A stretch of DNA of 64,000 nt from an uncultured Bacteroides sp. Its GTDB lineage: Bacteria > Bacteroidota > Bacteroidia > Bacteroidales > Bacteroidaceae. Of the stretch, positions 50,726-59,132 are shown one piece after another. The notes beneath the pieces are model-generated. The model worked only from the letters and a program-made list of their open reading frames with translations. It was not told where the DNA came from and made no database searches. Position numbers and translations under genes: made by a program. The stretch lies in contig NZ_CAUFUE010000010.1 in NCBI RefSeq assembly GCF_959029255.1, forward strand, positions 83,846 through 147,845, given 5' to 3'. The first letter of the stretch is position 1; each line of letters starts with the position of its first letter.

Positions 50726-51145
50726 ATGAAGGCAATAGACCGATTATTTATGTTCTTTGACCACAAAGGATTAAAACCAACTCCTGTAGGAACAGAGCTT
50801 GGGTTAACCAATGGTTATTTAGGTAAGATGCGCGATAGGCATGGTTCTATAGGTAGCGATATATTAGAGACTATATTCTCTAAATTCCCTGATTTGAGCC
50901 CTGAATGGCTCATTACAGGCAATGGAACAATGATAAAAGAGAGTAGTAATACAACACCTGCTACATCAACTCTTAATGATAATATGATGCCGCTGGTTCA
51001 AACTATCGCTGCCCAAGCAGAGCAGATAGGAGCATTAAAAAGAGAGGTCGAAATGTTGCAGGACAAAATACAGAAACTTCAATCCGATGTCGGCAACTTG
51101 AAAGACGATGTTGCCCCCGGTGCAAAAAATGCAATTGCGTCATAG
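50726..51145 (+). CDS. Phage repressor-like HTH protein
   Basis: 139 residues. The N-terminal 70 form a CI-type helix-turn-helix: DRLFMFFDHKGLKPTPVG, then GLTNGYLGKMRDRHGSIGSD and a FPDLSPEWLITGNG motif typical of Bacteroides phage repressors. The C-terminal half is a coiled coil (ALKREVEMLQDKIQKLQSDV) for oligomers, not a LexA-type protease, so induction must differ from lambda. Operators flank and lie within the gene. Confidence 0.8.
   Translation: MKAIDRLFMFFDHKGLKPTPVGTELGLTNGYLGKMRDRHGSIGSDILETIFSKFPDLSPEWLITGNGTMIKESSNTTPATSTLNDNMMPLVQTIAAQAEQIGALKREVEMLQDKIQKLQSDVGNLKDDVAPGAKNAIAS
50864..50883. promoter_or_regulatory. Operator-like palindrome inside the repressor gene
   Basis: TTAGAGACTATATTCTCTAA is a near-perfect palindrome within codons for the middle of the HTH protein and is the best match to the upstream sites. 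It may allow the repressor to block its own transcription. Confidence 0.6.
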
Positions 51146-51180
51146 CTTTTGGAGAAGCAATACCTAAATAATATATTATC

Positions 51181-51852
51181 ATGGAAAAAGACATAGAAAA
51201 GATTAAAAACAAATTTGTCGAACTGATTAGAACAGAGTTAAATAAAGCAACTCCATCAGATTCAAATAAATATAAAGCTGCTATATTTGATATTGATTAT
51301 GCAGCTATGGATTTATTGGAAGCTGCTGTACAGTCATGTAACATAAAGGATGAGTTTGAATACTCTTATTCGCCAACTCATATTTTTAGTATTGATACAC
51401 AGTCAACCAAAACTAAAAGTTCTTATAACTTTGGTTTTGATATGTGCAGTATGAAATTCTATTTTAATACATATATTGAGAACCCATTATATGTCAAGAA
51501 CTTGCAAGATGATTTTATTCTTGATTTTTTTAGAATATGTAATGAATATCATATTGACTACATAAGCGATCAACACTTTGGAACATCAGGAAAGAGCATT
51601 TACAATAAGTCAATCAAGAGCAATATTTTCCGCTTGTTTAGAGACTATACTACCGATTTACTTTCTGAGGATGGATTTGAAGTTTATGATAATGCACTAT
51701 TAGGACATTTTCAAAAAGAATGGGAATACGATTATGAACAGATAGATATAGATAAGTTATATAACGAGCTATGCATCTCAATGAAGTATTTCTATAAATT
51801 CAATTATCATTTATGGAAAGCTAAAGATAACGAGGAAAAAAGAAGAAAATAA
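51181..51852 (+). CDS. Hypothetical protein, lysogenic cargo
   Basis: 223 residues, AT-rich, no domain recognised. The start MEKDIEKIKNKFVELIRTEL is helical; the middle (DQHFGTSGKSIYNKSIKSN) and the Tyr/Phe-rich end (FYKFNYHLWKAKDNEEKRRK) give no clue. It lies after the repressor in the same direction, so it is probably made in the lysogen, a typical place for exclusion or defence genes. That is inferred from position. Confidence 0.55.
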   Translation: MEKDIEKIKNKFVELIRTELNKATPSDSNKYKAAIFDIDYAAMDLLEAAVQSCNIKDEFEYSYSPTHIFSIDTQSTKTKSSYNFGFDMCSMKFYFNTYIENPLYVKNLQDDFILDFFRICNEYHIDYISDQHFGTSGKSIYNKSIKSNIFRLFRDYTTDLLSEDGFEVYDNALLGHFQKEWEYDYEQIDIDKLYNELCISMKYFYKFNYHLWKAKDNEEKRRK

Positions 51853-52029
51853 CAAAAGCCCGTTACCCCGAATTCGCCACAAGGGTTTAGACCCATCGGA
51901 AACGGCACCGCATGCCCACTACCATCCGCATTCTCCGACCTCCGAGCACTATTATGGCGGATCATTGCCTCCCTATCAAGAGAATCAATAGAAGAAACTC
52001 ATAATTAACAACTTAATAAAAAAGATAAT

Positions 52030-52440
52030 ATGGAACTACAGGATTTTGTAAAAGAAACATTACTTCAGATAACTAAAGGTGTAAAAGACGCACAAGATGC
52101 AGTAAAGGAATATGGTGCTGTTGTTAATCCCAAGCAATATAAAAGCACTTCGGATGCAACAAATGCAAAAGTAAATAATGAGTACTACCCGGTTCAAAAC
52201 ATCAACTTCGAGGTTGCGTTAACATCTTCTGCAGGAGAAGAAAATAAAACTGGTATTGGTGTATTACTTGGAAACTTCAATATAGGTACCAATAAGAATG
52301 ATGAAAGTAAATCTGTAGCTGTTACAAGTATAAAATTTAATATTCCATTAGTTCTCCCTGCCGAAAATGACGGAAATACCAAGGAAAGCTATGCACCTAT
52401 CATCGCATTCGGAAAAACTCGTAATAACAACGGTTGGTAA
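52030..52440 (+). CDS. Hypothetical beta-rich protein, lysogenic cargo
   Basis: 136 residues. A helical start LQDFVKETLLQITKGVKDAQ, then a beta-rich domain (INFEVALTSSAGEENKTGIG, SIKFNIPLVLPAEND). The layout recalls small domains found beside proteases and effectors in bacterial conflict systems, but I cannot name a family. It is in line with the repressor and preceding unknown gene, so also likely to be expressed in the lysogen. It is followed by a hairpin terminator. Confidence 0.55.
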   Translation: MELQDFVKETLLQITKGVKDAQDAVKEYGAVVNPKQYKSTSDATNAKVNNEYYPVQNINFEVALTSSAGEENKTGIGVLLGNFNIGTNKNDESKSVAVTSIKFNIPLVLPAENDGNTKESYAPIIAFGKTRNNNGW

Positions 52441-52624
52441 TTACTATAGAGGAGTTCCATAATCATCTTTTTCCACGATGAATTTACATATCCGATTGGA
52501 AATTCTCGTAGTTTCTATAATGTCTGGGACGTGATTTTGATTAGACAATAGTGATGTAACTATTCTCTTTTTCAAACGATATCTGAGCCAACATTTAATA
52601 AATCCAATCATAAACTTTTGTTTT

Positions 52625-52656
52625 TAACGCTCCCGGCACAATCACCGGGAGCGTTT
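52625..52656 (+). terminator. Intrinsic terminator
   Basis: AACGCTCCCGG pairs with CCGGGAGCGTT around an 8-base loop and is followed by TTT. It closes the repressor-cargo operon. The 184 bases between it and the last gene hold nothing I can name. Confidence 0.8.
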
Positions 52657-52760
52657 TCCATCAACAATCAATCAATTACCTTAAATCTCCGTACGTTTTA
52701 TTCCCTCAGACGGAGTGCTGAATACCGAGAACGTTCGTCACACCTTCAAACAAATATTGG

Positions 52761-52852
52761 GGCAGCAACAAGACTTGAACTTGTGACAAAAGGCCTGCCG
52801 TACGTATCATCACGTATGCACACCTGTGCTCTACCAACTAAGCTATACTGCC
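52761..52852 (-). tRNA. tRNA-like gene with elongated anticodon arm, isotype unassigned
   Basis: 92 nt on the minus strand. The acceptor GGCAGTA/TGCTGCC (7 bp), D arm GCTT/GAGC with AGTTGGTA loop, and T arm ACAAG/CTTGT with TTCAAGT are canonical. The anticodon arm is not: AGGTGTGC pairs with GCAGGCCT (7 of 8), extends through TACGT/ACGTA, and ends in a six-base loop GATGAT. So no normal seven-base anticodon loop exists; equally it is a 20-nt hairpin inserted at the anticodon. CCA directly follows the acceptor. It may be a pseudo-tRNA, a mimic, or an unusual tRNA. Confidence 0.5.
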
Positions 52853-53061
52853 AGATATTCGTGCCGCGCGCACGTTTATGCCGCTAAAATAGCACTTATT
52901 CCACAAATAACGACTACAAATCAACTACTTATACAGCCAGCGTAACTACACCAACCACACAACACACTATACTATCCCCATATAAATATTTATTTAAACG
53001 CTTAAAAACATGGCTTGAAAAGAAACATCTCATATAAAATACTCAATTTTTTGCTATCAAA

Positions 53062-53144
53062 AAGTAACCCCATTCCATTAGCAAGTAAACAATGCAGACA
53101 AAAAAGTAACCCCATTTAAGTAACCCCAAAGGTATCCCCATTCC
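53062..53144 (+). repeat. AAGTAACCCCATT iterons near the right end
   Basis: Three copies of AAGTAACCCCATT/AAA (53062-53074, 53104-53116, 53118-53130) and a related GGTATCCCCATTCC (53131-53144). It lies in an 880-base stretch without genes. Protein-binding iterons (transposition enhancer or regulator) are plausible. No coding sequence is seen from 52853 to 53326. Confidence 0.6.
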
Positions 53145-53291
53145 ACTATTTAACATTTCATCACTCCATTATTTCCCTTTATCATTTTCTCTACTAACCA
53201 ACTTTTCATCACCTCAATATTCATTTCCTTTAAACGCTCTAAACAGCATATCTTTTTCTGCCAAATACTTCCATATATTTATTATTTGGAA

Positions 53292-53299
53292 TATATTTG
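53292..53299 (+). promoter_or_regulatory. -7 box of the right-end small gene
   Basis: TATATTTG matches TAnnTTTG and lies 27 bases before ATG at 53327. Confidence 0.5.
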
Positions 53300-53326
53300 C
53301 AAAAGAAACTTCTAAATACTAACAAT

Positions 53327-53536
53327 ATGACCAAAGTAATCCATGTACACCTCATTTTTGAGAAAAAGGACTATTATTTCGGTAGCATCAGTGCCATTTA
53401 CACGGTTCTAACCGATGCCCAAATAGGCATCAAACAAAGCAGTCTTCTCCATGCAGGTCTCACCGATGGCGGTGTCAAAATCACCCAGAGAGCCATTATA
53501 CGCCAGTCACACCTCATCCGCAGTACCCAAGAGTAG
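53327..53536 (+). CDS. Small conserved Bacteroides protein
   Basis: 69 residues from ATG at 53327 (MTKVIHVHLIFEKKDYYFGS); the frame is open to 53297 but starts inside the promoter. It matches a common short hypothetical protein of Bacteroides mobile elements (SAIYTVLTDAQIGIKQSSLL, RAIIRQSHLIRS). The function is unknown. It is the last gene before the right prophage end. Confidence 0.7.
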   Translation: MTKVIHVHLIFEKKDYYFGSISAIYTVLTDAQIGIKQSSLLHAGLTDGGVKITQRAIIRQSHLIRSTQE

Positions 53537-53555
53537 TCCACGCCAATCCACGCAG

Positions 53556-53603
53556 AAAAAGGGCTGAATTGCGTTTCAAAAGCATCAATTCAGCCCTCCT
53601 TTT
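53556..53603 (+). terminator. Terminator at the right prophage end
   Basis: GGGCTGAATTG (53561-53571) pairs with CAATTCAGCCC (53585-53595), followed by a T-rich run. From here to 53795 there is no gene, only end-proximal repeat sites (53678-53690, 53773-53785). Confidence 0.8.
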
Positions 53604-53772
53604 ATCTCAATGTAACATTTAACCGTTTAGAACCCTTTAAATACCCAGTCATTTGTAACACTCATGTCGAATAATGTCACAAGTCGATTTGAGTTTCCTC
53701 ACATAGTCCAATCAACATCAATCCCTTTATTCATCGGCGTTTCAGCGCTATTTACCTCTCACATACTTTACA

Positions 53773-53785
53773 CACAAAGTGATTT
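53773..53785 (-). repeat. Right-end inverted repeat, candidate transposase site
   Basis: CACAAAGTGATTT is the exact reverse complement of the left-end site at 14229-14241, 10 bases inside the right end. A second, weaker copy CACAAGTCGATTT is at 53678-53690 (10 of 13). Confidence 0.6.
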
Positions 53786-53795
53786 ACCCCCCTTA

Positions 53796-53799
53796 TTTG
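53796..53799. repeat. Target-site duplication, right copy (TTTG)
   Basis: Matches TTTG at the left junction (14192-14195). See the prophage entry for the frame test. Confidence 0.7.
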
Positions 53800-54458
53800 C
53801 CTTTAGGGGTCACATAAGAGAAATCGGGCGCTTTCATTCCGGGACGATTTTTGAGTGCTTGTTTCAGACGGTCTGCCGGGCGGAGTTTATCCGGTTCGGT
53901 GAGACGTTTGGATGCAAGCATCTGTTCGAGAACGGGGATATAATAGTCTTCGTTGCGCATGGGTGAATTGGGGTCGTAGAGATACTTTTCGCCCAACGTG
54001 CAGAAGTGGCCGTATGCCGTGCTGTCCGCTTCCATAAAGGACATCATGGATTGCAAGGCAGAGCGATATACCGTTGCGTCCACATATTGCAGGGCATCCA
54101 GGAAGTCGGCGTATAATTGCTCGGTATCATCGCTGTGGATAAATGCCGTATCCGCCAATGAATAATTATCCCAGTAATGCTCCACATAGTAAGCAGCCCG
54201 TTGCTGCGGGTCGGTCATCATTTGGGGGATTTCCGGGCGGATATAGTGGACGACATGCACGGTGTCCTTTATGCCAGAAACTCCGTCATTCGGACTATTC
54301 GTCCGGCTCTGCCTGCAAGCGGCAAACAGCAGCAATGCAATCAGACAGAAGCTTGACAACGATAAGAATCCCGACAATATAACGGAAGCCGTATACGCCT
54401 CAAATTCATTCACAAAACGCCCTAACCTGTTCCTTAAACTATTTCTTACCTTTTTCAT
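53796..54458 (-). pseudogene. 5' half of DUF5106/thioredoxin-like gene, cut by the prophage
   Basis: Starts at ATG 54458 (MKKVRNSLRNRLGRF); the frame is open to 54521. A long N-terminus, a hydrophobic stretch and LLFAAC suggest a membrane or lipoprotein anchor. The DUF5106 part follows (PQQRAAYYVEHYWDNYSLAD, EMLASKRLTEPDKLRPADRL) up to APDFSYVTPKGK, where phage DNA adds a stop. The missing thioredoxin half lies at 13808-14195. The intact protein would be an envelope redox protein encoded downstream of the fimbrillin locus. Confidence 0.88.
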
Positions 54459-54474
54459 ATCATCATTCTCTATT

Positions 54475-54888
54475 TCATTTCCCAATCTCCGTGCAACAAG
54501 GATATAGTTCTCTTCTCTCATATCCCTCGGGCACTACAACCCATGATACCGGAAAGATAAAAACTGAATCTTCTGATTTCTTTTTCACTATCTTCATTGC
54601 CGGGAAGTACTCTCCCGGCTTCAGAACCGGCAGGCTGACAATCACTTGGTCATGTGTATACTTATAGACATGGGACACCTCTATCACGTTGTCACAATCG
54701 ATAGCCGAGACAAGACACAGCCTGATGCTCCCCTCCTCCATCATATCAAGGTTCCTGCCTGACACGATAATCGGAGCCTGAGAAGTGATGGTTCCATCGC
54801 GCTTCTGGCTTAAAGGGTCATACACCCCGGTGATAACAGGCACTTTAATTTGTCTGTTTATCAAAACTTCCGTTTTTATCAGCTTCAT
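54475..54888 (-). CDS. Ig-like (DUF4469-type) protein
   Basis: 137 residues that look like one Ig-like/IPT fold: VPVITGVYDPLSQKRDGTIT, IIVSGRNLDM, and VSLPVLKPGEYFPAMKIVKK. No signal peptide is evident. It is 16 bases upstream of the broken DUF5106 gene and downstream of a FISUMP protein, in one orientation. The role is unknown; similar domains occur fused to HU-like proteins in Bacteroides. Confidence 0.6.
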   Translation of the reverse strand: MKLIKTEVLINRQIKVPVITGVYDPLSQKRDGTITSQAPIIVSGRNLDMMEEGSIRLCLVSAIDCDNVIEVSHVYKYTHDQVIVSLPVLKPGEYFPAMKIVKKKSEDSVFIFPVSWVVVPEGYERRELYPCCTEIGK

Positions 54889-54940
54889 ATTCTTAGTGTT
54901 GTTTGTTCATTCTTTCTTTGTACAAATATTGTCCCTCCAT

Positions 54941-56929
54941 TCACTCCCCATCCAGCACGCACCTCACCGGGAACCCATACTTTTTCATATCGTGCATGAT
55001 ATACATCTGCCTGCTGGGCTCCACACAAAGTGAATATCCATAGACGGGGCTTTGGCTGCTTCCCGTCCAGTACCGGTGTCCGTGGGGAATCATGATCCGG
55101 CAACCGTTGATGTGGCTGCGGTGCCCGCACAGAGGCAGATAGACAGGCACACCGTCATCACTTAGGATACAGATGTTGGTGCGGTCTTCTTCGCGTTGCA
55201 GCTCCATGGGAGCGGCGGAGCGGTTGAGGAAGGCTTCCATCTCGATGCGGGAGGGGACTCGCCAACCTGCGGGCGACGGGTCTATTCCATCGAGCCGGAC
55301 GGGATTTTCAGCAGTGCCTTCATACCAGTTTTCTTTGCAGGGGACATACGTTTCAGTCCATCCGTCTGTTTTGCATCCGAACTGGAAGTAGCTGCCGTGG
55401 TTGGCTTTGCTGCCTTCCTCCAGTCCCAGCGGAATGGCTACCGGAGCCAGTTTCCCGTCTGCGGCAAGGTTGCGGTCGAGCCAGTACTGCCCGCGGATGC
55501 GGACGTAGCCACCCTGATAAATCAGAATGTCTTTTACGATACCTGTGTCGTTGACCAGTGAGAGTACCGTGTGACGGGCAGCGGGAAAACCGTTCTTTAT
55601 CCGGTTTCCGGCGTTGGAGCGCACATACACGGTGAACCGTCCTCCATAAAGCCCTTGCAACAGTTCGGGTTCGCTCACCTCCACCCAGTCAGCCTGCTTG
55701 TCGCGGATGATTCGCCACGGCTGGTTGCTGTCCACACAGACGGTGTAAGTTTTCAGCCCGCTGTCTTCGGTGTAATCCAAAGGGGTTTCTATCACACCGT
55801 TGTGACGGGCGCAGTGGTCGTCGAGCGGGTATTCTATGTAGTATTCGAAGCAGACCCCCTGCATGAGGGTGATTTCCGTCGTCTGGCTGAAAGGGTACGT
55901 GCCCGTTTCCAGCGTCAGTGCCAGCGAACGCGAGCGGACGTTGGCGGGTTTGGCTTCGAGGTGTACCTTCAGCGTCTTCGTTCCTTTCTGGTGGATGCCT
56001 ACGGGCGGATAGACGGTGTACCAGCAACCGCCGTCACCGGTATTGGCACTCTTGATGCGCCAGTGGGCTTCCTCGTTGTCGGGGGTGACGGTGACGGACA
56101 CCACTTCGTTCTTCTGCCCGGTGGTGACGTAGAGACGACGGCTCACGGTGAGCGTGGGGTGGATGCCCATCACTTGCTGCCTCACTTTCAGCAGGTGCGT
56201 GTTCTCCCCGGCATGTATCTCGGCGGTGGCTTCGCGCTCGCTGCCGCAGAAGTTGGTGCGCAGTTGCAATACCAGTTTGCCTTCTTCCTGCCGCAGGGCG
56301 AGCCAGTTGTCCGGTTCGCCTTCTGCGTAGCGCACGCTGCCGGTGCTCCACGGTTCGTTGCAATGCTGCAAGTCTATGGTGTATTCTTTCGCCATGGCGT
56401 CGGTGGTGAGCATTGGGGGCAGCAGCATGGAGAGGGCTGCGGGGGCGGTTTCGGGTTCTTCACCTCCGGCAGCGGTATCTTCCGAGGCAGGCATCAGTTC
56501 GAGCGAGACGCTGCGGCGGATTTCCTGCAAACCTGTTTCGGCAATGAACACCTCATGCGCATGAGTACCGACAAGCAGGCGGTCGATGTCTTCGCGACGG
56601 TGAATGCCGCTCAGGCTGAAGACGTGCGAGGTGAACAGCACACAGAAACTCATCATTCCTTCCGCAGAGGAACATGCTACCTTTACTTTATTCTTCCGGC
56701 GCACCAATTCCTTTTCCGGGAATTTGCGTACCAGACAGCCGCGGCGGTCGAACACGATCACTATGGCATGCGTGCAGCCTTCGGGGAGCACCACCCCGCG
56801 CAACACGAGGTTTACAGGCATTTCCCGTTTCAGGCGGATGCGTTTGTCACTGCGCCAATACTTTACGCCTTGGTAGGTGACCCCCGATACGATAAATGCC
56901 ACTGTGGCTATGTCTGCTAATTCCATCAT
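54941..56929 (-). CDS. BACON/FISUMP-domain surface-type protein
   Basis: 662 residues. The N-terminus has a short hydrophobic segment (DIATVAFIVSGVTYQ) rather than a lipobox. Several beta-rich BACON/Ig-like units follow (about 190-470), including WRIIRDKQADWVEVSEPELL. The C-terminal 190 residues are a FISUMP-like domain: YWLDRNLAADG, SPAGWRVPSRIEMEAF and YWTGSSQSPVYGYSLCV. It is probably an envelope protein linked to the fimbrillin cluster upstream. The lack of a normal signal peptide is odd. Confidence 0.65.
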   Translation of the reverse strand: MMELADIATVAFIVSGVTYQGVKYWRSDKRIRLKREMPVNLVLRGVVLPEGCTHAIVIVFDRRGCLVRKFPEKELVRRKNKVKVACSSAEGMMSFCVLFTSHVFSLSGIHRREDIDRLLVGTHAHEVFIAETGLQEIRRSVSLELMPASEDTAAGGEEPETAPAALSMLLPPMLTTDAMAKEYTIDLQHCNEPWSTGSVRYAEGEPDNWLALRQEEGKLVLQLRTNFCGSEREATAEIHAGENTHLLKVRQQVMGIHPTLTVSRRLYVTTGQKNEVVSVTVTPDNEEAHWRIKSANTGDGGCWYTVYPPVGIHQKGTKTLKVHLEAKPANVRSRSLALTLETGTYPFSQTTEITLMQGVCFEYYIEYPLDDHCARHNGVIETPLDYTEDSGLKTYTVCVDSNQPWRIIRDKQADWVEVSEPELLQGLYGGRFTVYVRSNAGNRIKNGFPAARHTVLSLVNDTGIVKDILIYQGGYVRIRGQYWLDRNLAADGKLAPVAIPLGLEEGSKANHGSYFQFGCKTDGWTETYVPCKENWYEGTAENPVRLDGIDPSPAGWRVPSRIEMEAFLNRSAAPMELQREEDRTNICILSDDGVPVYLPLCGHRSHINGCRIMIPHGHRYWTGSSQSPVYGYSLCVEPSRQMYIMHDMKKYGFPVRCVLDGE

Positions 56930-57541
56930 GCGTTTTTCGTTTTATAGATTACACAAATTACCATTTAAGATATACGATAGTATAAAAGATGTCCCGAACC
57001 GGCATCGTTGCCGGGAAATGCAGTTCTGTGAAGAACAAATGACAAACGCTTTTGGTACGCAATTCTTTTTCGGGACATTCTTTCATATTTTTTCTATACC
57101 GGTTTTAAATTCTTCATGCCGAGGTATCTTATGCCATTTTTACCTTTCAGTATGGCTTTTTTACGTACGGCGGGCGGAAAGTAACCTTTACAGGAGAGGC
57201 ATCTGCACTTGTCACCGGCTTTGAGCCACAGCCGGCTTTTACAGGTTACCTATAGTTAATGTCGATGCGTCAGCAACGTTTTTTTTCAATCAACTTCCAT
57301 ATACTCACCTGACACGTTTATTGCAACGCTGCCTTTTTCCTGACCGTTCAACACCCGCTCCATGGGGAAGCGAGCACCTCAGGATGGTTTGGTTAGTATT
57401 CCTGATTAACTCCTAACCGGTGGGTCAACTGCTCAAGGATTTCCATACAGGGTTTCTAATGCCTGCCAAGCTCATCCTATGAACACCACCATCTTACCCA
57501 CAGTTTAAATCTGTACTAAAGACAGAAGCTGGTCACACGAT
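56930..57541. other. 612-base gap without a gene
   Basis: No convincing reading frame on either strand. Short inverted repeats occur, for example CCGGCT with AGCCGG near 57217-57238, and GTAACCT with AGGTTAC around it; these may be a weak terminator. Nothing else is recognised. It separates the fimbrillin operon from the FISUMP gene. Confidence 0.5.
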
Positions 57542-59128
57542 TCATTTGACGCAACGCACGTTTAATCCTGATTTTATTTGAGCTCCTTCTGATGTTACCC
57601 AACCATATGTTCCTATTTCTAAACTGACGGCATACCCGGTCATTTGGAGTTCGCCACTCCAGTAGTAACCTCTTTTTCCAACTTCATAAGTAACAGACGT
57701 AGCGAAACCCGCCCCATTGGGATTTTGACCGCCTGCTGGCAAAAATAATCCTTTCGATTCGTTCATGAACCACATACCTCCATTTATAGACTGTCCGCTA
57801 CAACGTCTTAACGCGTAAAACTCTAGCGCAGTAGGGAGACGCCATCCTGTTCCGTATTTGGTAGCATTCAACTTTGAACACGGATCCGTATCGTAAATGT
57901 TGGTGTTTCCGTCGCGTATACTCATCCATGGATAATAATAACCATAACCTGTGGGTGTAGACCACTCATAATTATCTAATCCTGTACCCATAATGTTGCC
58001 ATCTGCCCAAGTGAGCTTGGCAAGGTCGATTTTATCTTGATCCGTACAACCATTTTTGGTTAGGTTGATGTCGCTTTCTGGCACTTGAGTTCCCGGCTTG
58101 TATTTAAACTGCACCGTCATGGTATAACTCCTGCCTGCCAACAATTGGACACTTTGCGAACTGGTTATGTCCGTGTTATCGGCAGTCTTACCCCCTACGC
58201 TCAATGTACCGAAGTGGACAGTGATAGCGCGTGCCGCGGCGAATGGAACCAAACTACAGAAAGTGGTGGTATTGTTGTCGGCAATGTCGAACGTGGCTGT
58301 GTTGTTGGTATTGGCAGCAACGCCGGTTGCCCCCACGGTCCAGGAAGAAGAGTTACCCCCCTGCTTGATGTACACCCCCGTGCAATTAGTGAACGTATTG
58401 CTGTCGAACCCGGCGGCACTGATTTTGACGGTCAACCGGCAAAGTTGGTGCGTAAAGGTGATAGGGAGGGTGTAGCTTTCACCGGTCAATGTTTGATCGC
58501 CACTGTCGAAAGTCAGAAAGTCGTTTTTCAGGTCGGGTATGGAGATGGCAGTACTGTTCCATGTATAACTGCCCGGAAGCGCACCCAATGGGGTAGCGTT
58601 ATTGAAAGAGTAAGCCACGAACCGGTAGGTTTGACCCTTAGAGCCTGCCATGTTTCCTTGTTTCCACACGGGAGCATTGGCACCGTTAGCGGTGTAGTCG
58701 GCCACGCTTTGGAATACGTAACTACTACCGGACTTCTTAAAAGCAATCAGGCGGAAGTAGTACCCCGTAGTCATGGTATTGCGTGTCTGTGGTGTGGTGG
58801 AAGTGGTATCCTCGAACAATTCCATTGCGGCAATGGCAGGGCCCTCGTACTCGTCGGCAGAACGGGTCGCACTGAATGAGTTCACTTTCACCCATTCCGC
58901 CACCAAAGGCTCACCGCTACGGGTAGAGGGAGATTCGCCATTCTGCTCGTTGCTGTACTCGGGGGGATCTGCCAGGCTGATGCGTAGCTCAACGGGCTCG
59001 CCGCTGTTACTCTCGCCCTCCCCGGGAAGAAGGTTTTCTATTTCTGACTGTCCGCATCCGGACAAGAGGATAATTGACAACCATACGGTTGACACTATTT
59101 TATGGCTATGGTAAATCGCTGTTTTCAT
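57542..59128 (-). CDS. Fimbrillin-family lipoprotein with C-terminal FISUMP-like domain
   Basis: 528 residues from ATG at 59128 (MKTAIYHSHKIVSTVWLSII), four bases after the previous stop; the frame to 59173 would overlap it. The lipobox is LLSGC. Residues to about 360 are fimbrillin-like (FTHQLCRLTVKISAAGFDSN, LLAGRSYTMTVQFKYKPG). The C-terminal 165 residues resemble FISUMP: NYEWSTPTGYGYYYPWMSIR, TGWRLPTALEFYALRR, RGYYWSGELQ. It may be the pilus tip or anchor because it is the last and largest in the cluster. That role is inferred. Confidence 0.72.
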   Translation of the reverse strand: MKTAIYHSHKIVSTVWLSIILLSGCGQSEIENLLPGEGESNSGEPVELRISLADPPEYSNEQNGESPSTRSGEPLVAEWVKVNSFSATRSADEYEGPAIAAMELFEDTTSTTPQTRNTMTTGYYFRLIAFKKSGSSYVFQSVADYTANGANAPVWKQGNMAGSKGQTYRFVAYSFNNATPLGALPGSYTWNSTAISIPDLKNDFLTFDSGDQTLTGESYTLPITFTHQLCRLTVKISAAGFDSNTFTNCTGVYIKQGGNSSSWTVGATGVAANTNNTATFDIADNNTTTFCSLVPFAAARAITVHFGTLSVGGKTADNTDITSSQSVQLLAGRSYTMTVQFKYKPGTQVPESDINLTKNGCTDQDKIDLAKLTWADGNIMGTGLDNYEWSTPTGYGYYYPWMSIRDGNTNIYDTDPCSKLNATKYGTGWRLPTALEFYALRRCSGQSINGGMWFMNESKGLFLPAGGQNPNGAGFATSVTYEVGKRGYYWSGELQMTGYAVSLEIGTYGWVTSEGAQIKSGLNVRCVK

Positions 59129-59132
59129 AAGG

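Larger units (their letters stand above)
14196..53795. mobile_element. Transposable (Mu-like) siphovirus-type prophage, about 39.6 kb
   Basis: The ends are set by the split host gene and the TTTG repeat. The prophage encodes a MuA-type DDE transposase, MuB-type ATPase, Gam-like and GemA-like proteins, Mu-type head proteins (gp28-like TerL, DUF935 portal, MuF, gpG-like) and a long non-contractile tail with tape measure. The outermost bases read TAA inwards at both ends. The structural genes look richer in G+C than host genes. Transposable siphophages are known in Bacteroides (Hankyphage), but no reverse transcriptase of a diversity-generating element is present here. Confidence 0.93.

Noticed and set aside
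53062..53144. CRISPR array
   Set aside because: The units are 13 bp, unevenly spaced and without spacers of constant length; no cas genes are in the window.
14196..53795. Diversity-generating retroelement as in Hankyphage
   Set aside because: No reverse transcriptase, Avd-like gene or template/variable repeat pair could be found near the tail genes.
55571..56920. 449-codon plus-strand frame across the FISUMP gene
   Set aside because: Shadow of a gene with clear BACON/FISUMP motifs; no leader or domain of its own.
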